Both the position numbers and the translations under genes were made by a program. From the NCBI GenBank assembly GCA_003427395.1, contig BFEA01000008.1, positions 5,155,400 through 5,177,624 of the forward strand: 22,225 bases of DNA. Reading direction: 5' to 3'. The DNA is from Chara braunii (Eukaryota > Streptophyta > Charophyceae > Charales > Characeae). Under the pieces are notes generated by a model. The model made no database searches. It worked only from the letters and a program-made list of their open reading frames with translations, and had not been told where the DNA came from. Every line of letters starts with the position of its first letter. The first letter of the stretch is position 1. Below are positions 21,001 through 22,225 of the stretch, piece by piece.

Positions 21001-21249
21001 CAATGAAATGCAATGAATGCATTGCAATGAAATGCAATGAAATGCAAGGAAATGCAAGGAAATGTAAATGCAAGGAAATGTAAATGCAAGGAAATGCAAT
21101 GAAATGTAAATGCAATGCAATGAAATGCAATGAATTGAAAATGCACGCCACACAAAAAATACACAAAACGTACCAAGTGTCTCATCTCCTAGCACTCTTT
21201 CAAGGGTGACGACCAATGATAGAGGCACTCGTAACACAGTGTCGCCTGC
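3977..21249 (-). CDS. PTAC14: pTAC14/PAP7-like SET-domain protein, partial multi-exon gene
   Basis: Eight exons on the minus strand join in frame (302 codons) with GT-AG borders at every internal junction. The product matches the plant family pTAC14/PAP7, which has a SET domain followed by a Rubisco-LSMT-substrate-binding-like domain and belongs to the PEP-associated proteins needed for transcription by the plastid-encoded RNA polymerase. Diagnostic strings are [101 protein letters not shown] and [16 protein letters not shown]. The N-terminal exon with any transit peptide would lie beyond 22225. The C-terminal exon was not found and probably lies left of position 1. Introns range from about 0.7 to 7.7 kb and are full of repeats. 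The family assignment comes from recalled plant homologues; another LSMT-like SET protein is the alternative, but the whole-length similarity favours pTAC14. Confidence 0.82.
4808..5084. repeat. GA/TA compound microsatellite
   Basis: (AG)n to 4980 with one N at 4892, then GAGAGAGG variants, a (TA)n run at about 5050-5066, then (GA)n. It lies in the pTAC14-like intron between exons g and h, where it reads as CT on the sense strand. Confidence 0.95.
5358..5432 (-). other. Possible alternative in-frame extension of exon g
   Basis: About 25 nt spanning the donor of exon g is repeated 75 nt further into the intron. Using the second donor would add 25 residues, including a run of nine Leu encoded by a (TCC/CTC)n stretch, without shifting the frame. 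This is seen directly in the sequence; whether it is spliced this way is unknown. Confidence 0.4.
5433..5519 (-). CDS. PTAC14: pTAC14-like exon g (start of substrate-binding-like domain)
   Basis: Codes 29 residues: [20 protein letters not shown] then DRFTKQQFL. This opens the Rubis-subs-bind-like helical domain (family pattern [15 protein letters not shown]). The acceptor is CTCGCAG and the donor TTTTTG|GTAGGG. A second copy of the donor with about 25 nt of its context lies 75 nt downstream (junction at 5358), in the same frame and without an intervening stop. Confidence 0.9.
6258..6551. repeat. Duplicated unit with CT microsatellites
   Basis: CACATCAAATTCATTCACGC...GCCTTGTTCATACTTTGATA followed by (CT)n occurs twice (about 6258-6407 and 6413-6551). 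A duplication of about 150 bp therefore included the microsatellite. It lies in the intron between exons f and g. Confidence 0.9.
6706..6850. repeat. 45-bp minisatellite
   Basis: Three near-identical units (6706-6750, 6751-6795, 6796-6840) beginning CACAGGTGGCGATAATGCAG, then a partial copy. The period is a multiple of three, so open frames on both strands are a by-product. It is intronic, and I do not call a protein. Confidence 0.9.
7434..7555. repeat. 61-bp tandem duplication
   Basis: CCCACACACCCTAAGGAAGG...ATGGTTATCTTCGCTTTTAT is repeated at 7434-7494 and 7495-7555. More degenerate copies (CTCACCCTAAG...) precede it from about 7329. Confidence 0.85.
7603..7687 (-). CDS. PTAC14: pTAC14-like exon f (SET C-terminal YG motif)
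   Basis: One base completes the Trp codon, then 28 codons read [28 protein letters not shown]. This is the end of the SET domain; LLLNYGYV corresponds to the ELLxxYGF motif that contributes the conserved Tyr. The acceptor is TTTGCAG and the donor GGAG|GTAAGA. It is separated from exon e by a 7.7-kb intron holding most of the mobile elements of the window. Confidence 0.92.
7838..7950. mobile_element. 113-bp foldback MITE, same family
   Basis: The ends CCTATCATCTTCC and GGAAGATGGTAGG are inverted repeats. The centre GCTGTATCTGGGGCAA...CAGTCTAAATACAGCG matches the centre of the 9970-10080 copy. About 40 nt to the left, GCTGTATAATACAGC (about 7789-7803) looks like a deletion derivative in which the loop is gone. 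Confidence 0.7.
8040..8950. other. Unassigned intronic region with splice-donor-like motifs
   Basis: No protein recognised. On the minus strand CAG|GTAAGTACC occurs twice (about 8184-8195 and 8614-8625), each an excellent donor with shared flanks. The motif GCAGCCATAGCTGC (about 8742) matches the 31-bp minisatellite at 20123-20340. This could be a spliced relic of a mobile element. Confidence 0.35.
9028..9146. repeat. TTC microsatellite
   Basis: An interrupted (CTT)n tract with TTTATTTCTG spacers repeated about three times. Confidence 0.9.
9789..9881 (+). repeat. 31-bp tandem triplication inside the LINE relic
   Basis: Three copies of a unit beginning GTCACATGGAGGCAGGAGAG start at 9789, 9820 and 9851. 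Two extra 31-bp units add 62 nt, which explains the change of reading frame at this point. Confidence 0.85.
9970..10080. mobile_element. 111-bp foldback MITE inserted in LINE
   Basis: Left arm CTACCGTCTTCACCCGAATA and right arm TATTCGGGCGAAGACGGTAG are near-perfect inverted repeats. Pairing continues through CATTAT...ATAATG to an inner hairpin around GCCGTAT and TACAGC. Related copies occur at 7838-7950 and 21820-22225. No clear target duplication. The length is a multiple of three, so the LINE frame is kept across it. Confidence 0.75.
10454..10690 (+). pseudogene. zf-RVT-like zinc-binding region of the LINE relic
   Basis: The frame reads [20 protein letters not shown] followed by CPEADC. 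The spacing CxxC...HCxxxCPxA matches the zinc-binding module found C-terminal to reverse transcriptase in plant LINEs (zf-RVT). Upstream, the [18 protein letters not shown] segment is in another frame, showing a frameshift near 10500. Confidence 0.7.
10691..10766. repeat. TG/GA compound microsatellite within the LINE
   Basis: (TG)n to about 10732 followed by (GA)n. It interrupts the LINE ORF2 relic between the zinc module and the C-terminal segment. Confidence 0.95.
11219..11553. repeat. Inverted and direct repeats around an assembly gap
   Basis: TCCTTCCTGATTAAACAGCC (11220-11239) is inverted as GGCTGTTTAATCAGGAAGGA (11534-11553). GAGGAAACCCATGAGAAGAA followed by AGGCTGTTTAAT occurs both before and after the gap. 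A run of 150 N lies at 11358-11507, and the bases bordering it on both sides are the same repeat (AGAGGGAGGAAACCCATGAG). Confidence 0.8.
11737..11855. repeat. Palindrome flanked by 26-bp direct repeats
   Basis: CAGGTCACATCATAAGCGAA plus ACTGGC is exactly duplicated at 11737-11762 and 11830-11855. Between them, GGGTCGAATTGTGAGT (11770-11785) and ACTCACAATTCGACCC (11815-11830) form a perfect 16-bp inverted repeat with a 29-nt loop. Confidence 0.85.
11854..12027. mobile_element. 174-bp foldback element
   Basis: A long inverted repeat has left arm 11854-11926 (GCGCAATTTT...AGAGAAAGGC...AGAAGATTGAAAATCGA) and right arm 11954-12027 (TCGATTTTCAATCTTCT...GCCTTTCTCTTAAG...AAAATTGCGC). The loop ATAACTCCGGGTTGAATTGTGAGT copies part of the neighbouring palindrome at 11763-11785. 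No coding capacity. Confidence 0.8.
12479..12526 (-). ncRNA. Type I hammerhead ribozyme, intronic
   Basis: Read on the minus strand: stem I GACCC (12526-12522) pairs with GGGTC (12483-12479). The core CTGATGA is at 12521-12515. An extra A (12514) follows, then stem II GGCTGG (12513-12508) with CCAGCC (12499-12494). GAA is at 12493-12491. A minimal stem III ACTAGT (12490-12485) has two pairs and a 2-nt loop; the cleavage triplet GUC ends at 12484. A very short stem III is the hallmark of hammerheads in Penelope-like elements and animal retrozymes. The extra A at the base of stem II is the only deviation. It lies in the 7.7-kb pTAC14-like intron in sense orientation. Confidence 0.82.
12799..13084. 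mobile_element. hAT MITE, 286 bp with exact 8-bp TSD
   Basis: The ends CCAGGCTACCAG and CTGGTAGCCTAG are near-perfect inverted repeats (11 of 12). Long GC-rich subterminal inverted regions (CCCGGGTCCACTTGCCCGGC against GGCGGTCCGG-type sequence) enclose an AT-rich centre. The 8-bp direct repeat TTCTGAAT flanks it exactly (12791-12798 and 13085-13092), the length diagnostic of hAT elements. No coding capacity. Confidence 0.8.
13616..14421 (+). mobile_element. LINE ORF2 C-terminal fragment
   Basis: An open frame to 14277 reads [20 protein letters not shown], then [18 protein letters not shown], and [14 protein letters not shown] further on. The KGGLGIIDP...ALQxKWIxKLL pattern is typical of the segment after the fingers and palm of non-LTR retrotransposon reverse transcriptases. 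A frameshift near 14262 moves the continuation ([20 protein letters not shown]) to another frame, up to a CT-rich tract. It is 5'-truncated against a TTC repeat and poly-C. There is no catalytic FADD region, so it cannot act alone. Confidence 0.75.
14470..14705. repeat. CT-rich minisatellite with TGACGT motifs
   Basis: CTCCCTCCT-type units are interspersed with CTCTGACGTGGCGCTCC-like blocks. TGACGT appears near 14499, 14596, 14629 and 14691. It lies between the LINE fragment and the right end of the composite hAT-like element. Confidence 0.75.
15153..15254 (+). ncRNA. U6 snRNA-like copy, near full length
   Basis: About 102 nt, the usual plant U6 length, collinear with plant U6. The ACAGAGA box (15188-15194), the AGC triad region (ATTAGCATGG), the GGATGACACGCATAAA block and the GAGAAATGGTCCAAATTT end are all present. 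Differences from the plant consensus as I recall it include GCGCAAGG to GTGCAAGG and AAATCGAG to AAACCGAG, and the 5' stem-loop has lost the TCCCTTCGGGGA pairing. No USE or well-placed TATA is visible upstream, although ACACATCG abuts the 5' end. Probably a pseudogene or retrocopy; it is antisense to the pTAC14-like gene. Confidence 0.8.
15386..15540 (-). CDS. PTAC14: pTAC14-like exon e
   Basis: Codes 51 full codons plus TG of a Trp codon: [40 protein letters not shown] and [12 protein letters not shown]. The acceptor is ATGAACAG; the donor is [27 protein letters not shown] occupies the place where catalytic LSMT/SETD proteins have FALVPWADxLNHS, so the Asn-His-Ser signature is absent. The CT repeat at 15552-15612 (read on the minus strand) supplies a polypyrimidine tract just upstream of the acceptor. 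Confidence 0.92.
15552..15736. repeat. GA microsatellite and poly-C/poly-A tract
   Basis: (GA)n with interruptions at 15552-15612, then a C run and an A run from about 15706 to 15746. The GA tract is directly upstream (minus sense) of the exon e acceptor. Confidence 0.9.
16179..16285 (+). pseudogene. U6 snRNA pseudogene with internal insertion
   Basis: The 5' hairpin survives as GTCCCTCGGGAC, followed by ATCTGCTAAAATTAGAAC, then a damaged ACACAGA in place of ACAGAGA, ATCAGCATGGCTCCTG, a short insertion (about TCACCCTG), CAAGGATGACACACATAAAT and CGAGAAATGAGCCAAA. The changed ACAGAGA box and the insertion rule out a working spliceosomal RNA. An A-rich stretch follows. It lies in the intron between exons d and e, antisense. 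Confidence 0.75.
16408..16440. repeat. GAA microsatellite
   Basis: A (GAA)n-rich tract beginning 8 nt inside the intron after the exon d donor. Confidence 0.85.
16448..16540 (-). CDS. PTAC14: pTAC14-like exon d
   Basis: Codes 31 residues beginning [20 protein letters not shown] and ending [11 protein letters not shown]. The acceptor is GCATTCAG, the donor CTTCAG|GTGATG, and it is phase 0 at both ends. The donor departs from the GTAAGT or GTGAGT consensus at +4 to +6. A GAA/TTC microsatellite (16408-16440) begins 8 nt into the downstream intron. Confidence 0.9.
16541..17303 (-). other. Intron between exons c and d
   Basis: 763 nt. It contains A-rich runs near 16587-16612, a G-rich purine tract (16970-17070) and, on the plus strand at about 17088-17263, a stretch of some 58 codons without a stop that I cannot assign. 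No RNA gene seen. Confidence 0.6.
17304..17390 (-). CDS. PTAC14: pTAC14-like exon c
   Basis: Codes 29 residues: [20 protein letters not shown] then WFMAGSLFK. It continues SPTR of the previous exon in phase 0, as in plant homologues ([21 protein letters not shown]). The acceptor is TTTTTCTCAG and the donor TCAAG|GTGAGG. Confidence 0.9.
17443..17575. repeat. GGGGACAGGGGAGA minisatellite
   Basis: A purine-only tandem array of about 7- to 14-bp units (AGGGGAGAGGGGACAGGGGA). G-runs are regularly spaced on the plus strand. Confidence 0.85.
17683..18010. repeat. CT, TG and AC microsatellite cluster
   Basis: (CT)n 17683-17772 with N at 17759, then (TG)n to about 17886 with periodic GC interruptions, then after 70 nt (AC)n 17955-18009. 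The TG and AC runs are mutually complementary and could form a hairpin. Confidence 0.95.
18082..18290 (-). CDS. PTAC14: pTAC14-like exon b
   Basis: Codes 69 residues after two bases that finish a split Ala codon: [20 protein letters not shown], then the strongly conserved [20 protein letters not shown], ending at AGSPTR. The acceptor is GAACAG, the donor CCAGG|GTAACT, and the end phase is 0. The segment lies within the insert region of the split SET domain typical of LSMT-like proteins. The following intron (17391-18081) carries long CA, TG and CT microsatellites. Confidence 0.9.
18526..18637. repeat. 57-bp tandem duplication
   Basis: AATGAAATCACAAAGTGTCC...AGTCGTACAAGCTACA is repeated at 18526 and 18583 with a few differences. 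Confidence 0.85.
18921..19030 (+). pseudogene. U6 snRNA-derived degraded copy
   Basis: Recognisable blocks are CAGACATCCG, AGTGGAACGATACAG, TTAGCATGGCCCCTGCG, CCCGCATAAATCGAGAAATG and GGTGCAAGA. About 15-20 nt is inserted around the ACAGAGA region. It lies in the intron between exons a and b, antisense to the gene. A poly-A run (19081-19107) lies about 50 nt downstream. Confidence 0.65.
19218..19375. repeat. AT-rich tandem array
   Basis: Units of the form TAATACATAATTAAATTAAA repeated with length variation; almost no G or C. Confidence 0.9.
19505..19566. repeat. GGGGGGAGGGAGCC minisatellite
   Basis: Four short units of GGAGGGAGCCGGGGGG type; strongly G-rich on the plus strand. Confidence 0.85.
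19801..19996. repeat. Long inverted repeat with interleaved direct repeat
   Basis: The left arm 19801-19836 (CCCGGTAGAGAACCCCCAAA...) and right arm 19894-19928 (...TTTGGGGTTCTCTACCGGG) are inverted with few differences. CTAGGCCTGACAGGACCACT plus GCGGCTCTGGTATTGA is directly repeated at 19841-19876 and 19961-19996, one mismatch. Confidence 0.85.
20123..20340. repeat. 31-bp minisatellite, seven units
   Basis: The unit GCGGCAGCCATAGCTGCTCT followed by GAGACAGAAGA is repeated about seven times. Each unit contains the inverted repeat GCAGC-CATA-GCTGC. Confidence 0.9.
20924..21135. repeat. AAATGCAATG-type microsatellite
   Basis: CAATCAAATG followed by many AAATGCAATG, AAATGCAAGG and AAATGTAAATGC variants. 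It ends about 40 nt downstream (minus sense) of the exon a donor. Confidence 0.9.
21174..21249 (-). CDS. PTAC14: pTAC14-like exon a (start of SET domain in window)
   Basis: Codes [20 protein letters not shown] followed by GDETL plus one base of a split codon. This is the early SET segment of LSMT-like proteins (hydrophobic [14 protein letters not shown]). The acceptor is TGCAG before GCAGGCGAC; the donor is CTTG|GTACGT. The leftover G joins CG of the next exon to give Ala, which reproduces the [12 protein letters not shown] junction of plant homologues. The acceptor could alternatively lie 4 nt inward (GGCAG), but the upstream choice keeps the family's AGD start. Near-copies of the acceptor region recur at about 21428, 21637 and 21771. 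Confidence 0.85.
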
Positions 21250-21546
21250 CTGCACCCAACATAAAAAAGCACACATCCGGAGTCAGACTATGGCTAGGCC
21301 CAAAATTGCTCTCGGCCCTTGGTCCTCCCCACCTACTGTAATCCCAAAAAATTGCTCTTGGTCCTTGGTCCTCTCCCCCCCTAGCCCATCCCAAAAGTCC
21401 CTACCCAATTTGACCGTGTCGCCTGCCTGCACCCAACACCAAAAACGCACATCCCTCTCCTCCCCCCCCCCTCTCCTCCCCCAACCACCCCACCCCACAG
21501 CCAGACTATCATTTCCCATAGTCCCCCCTCCCCCCCCCGTCCTTCT

Positions 21547-21581
<35 letters not shown>

Positions 21582-21780
21582 TAGCCCGTTCCGAAAACCC
21601 CTAAACCCAATCCAATTTGACTGGGTCCCCTGCCTGCACCAACAACACAAGCCCCACGTCCCCAGTCCGATTATCATTACCCATGGTCCCAAATTTGCGC
21701 TCGGTCCTTCTCGCCCTCCCCACCTACCGGTAGTAGGCTGTTCCAAAATCCCTTATGCAGTTTGACCGTGTCACCGTGCT
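21241..21780. repeat. Tandem copies of the exon a acceptor region
   Basis: GTGTCGCCTGCCTGCACCCAAC (and variants such as GGGTCCCCTGCCTGCACC) recurs at about 21239, 21417, 21626 and, more degraded, 21767. Each copy is followed by related sequence (TAGCCC-TCCCAAAA, TTGCTCTTGGTCCTTGGTCC, CAGACTATCATT). Poly-C tracts are embedded (21548-21581). Confidence 0.75.
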
Positions 21781-21819
21781 ACAACAACACCTCAAGCACA
21801 CATGCCCAGTCAGATTATC

Positions 21820-22225
21820 AATACTGTCCTCTCCCGAATAGAACGCCCGGCCATTATCGCCCGTTTTATAGCTGTATTCGGGGCAACTTTCAGTCTAAAT
21901 ACAGCGATAATTACTAGGCACTGTAGGCAGGCAACTCTCAGTATAAAACGGGCAACTCTCAGTATNGATAATTACTAGGCACTGTAGGCAGGCAACTCTC
22001 AGTATAAAACGGGCAACTCTCAGTATTCGGGGCAACTTTCAGTCTAAATACAGCGATAATTGCCAGGGGTTCTTTCTATTCCCAGTCAGATTATCAATAC
22101 TGTCCTCACCCGAATAGAACGCCCGGTCATTATCGGACATTATAATTATAGCTGCATTACGGGCAACTTCCAGTCTAAATACAGCGATATATACTACGCA
22201 CTGTAGGCAGGCAACTCTCAGTATA
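21820..22225. repeat. Rearranged cluster of foldback-family copies
   Basis: At least two copies begin ATACTGTCCT followed by CTCCCGAATAGAACGCCCGG or CACCCGAATAGAACGCCCGG (21820, about 22097) with the conserved centre GCTGTAT...GGGGCAACTTTCAGTCTA...ATACAGCGATA. Between them a 61-bp unit (GATAATTACTAGGCACTGTA...) is repeated in tandem at 21906-21966 and 21967-22027. The right arms are lost. The cluster runs off the window end. One N at 21966. Confidence 0.7.

Overview
The window looks like nuclear DNA of a green plant or charophyte-grade alga. It holds a plastid-type SET-domain gene cut into many short exons with GT-AG introns, U6 snRNA-derived sequences of plant type, relics of non-LTR retrotransposons, hAT-like elements, hammerhead ribozymes, and a very heavy load of microsatellites and minisatellites. 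The repeat density and the large introns would suit Chara or a similar streptophyte alga, but that is inference; no marker here names the species.

The one real protein-coding gene runs on the minus strand across almost the whole window. Eight exons can be placed to the base (21249-21174, 18290-18082, 17390-17304, 16540-16448, 15540-15386, 7687-7603, 5519-5433, 4090-3977). They join in frame into 302 codons matching the plant family pTAC14/PAP7, a SET plus Rubisco-LSMT-substrate-binding-like protein of the plastid-encoded RNA polymerase complex. The 5' exon(s) lie beyond the right edge. No C-terminal exon was recognised below 3977, so it probably lies beyond the left edge.

Everything else sits in the introns or flanks of this gene. 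Left flank (1-3976): an AC microsatellite, tandem duplications, a textbook type III hammerhead ribozyme (1987-2042, plus), and directly beside it a 1.35-kb hAT-like element. Introns at 4091-5432 and 5520-7602: GA/CT microsatellites, 45-bp and 61-bp tandem repeats, and a duplicated in-frame splice donor. The 7.7-kb intron (7688-15385): foldback elements, a decayed LINE with a foldback insertion, a 150-N gap between repeats, nested palindromes, a type I hammerhead ribozyme (12479-12526, minus, sense to the gene), a 286-bp hAT MITE with an exact 8-bp target duplication, a 1.7-kb hAT-like element carrying a second LINE fragment, and a near-complete U6 copy. Two more degraded U6 copies lie in two other introns. 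Right part (18.3-22.2 kb): AT-rich and 31-bp minisatellites, a long inverted repeat, tandem copies of a splice-acceptor region, and more copies of the foldback family.

The most notable items are the two hammerhead ribozymes of different topology, the sense-oriented ribozyme inside a pTAC14 intron, and U6-derived copies antisense to the gene in three separate introns.
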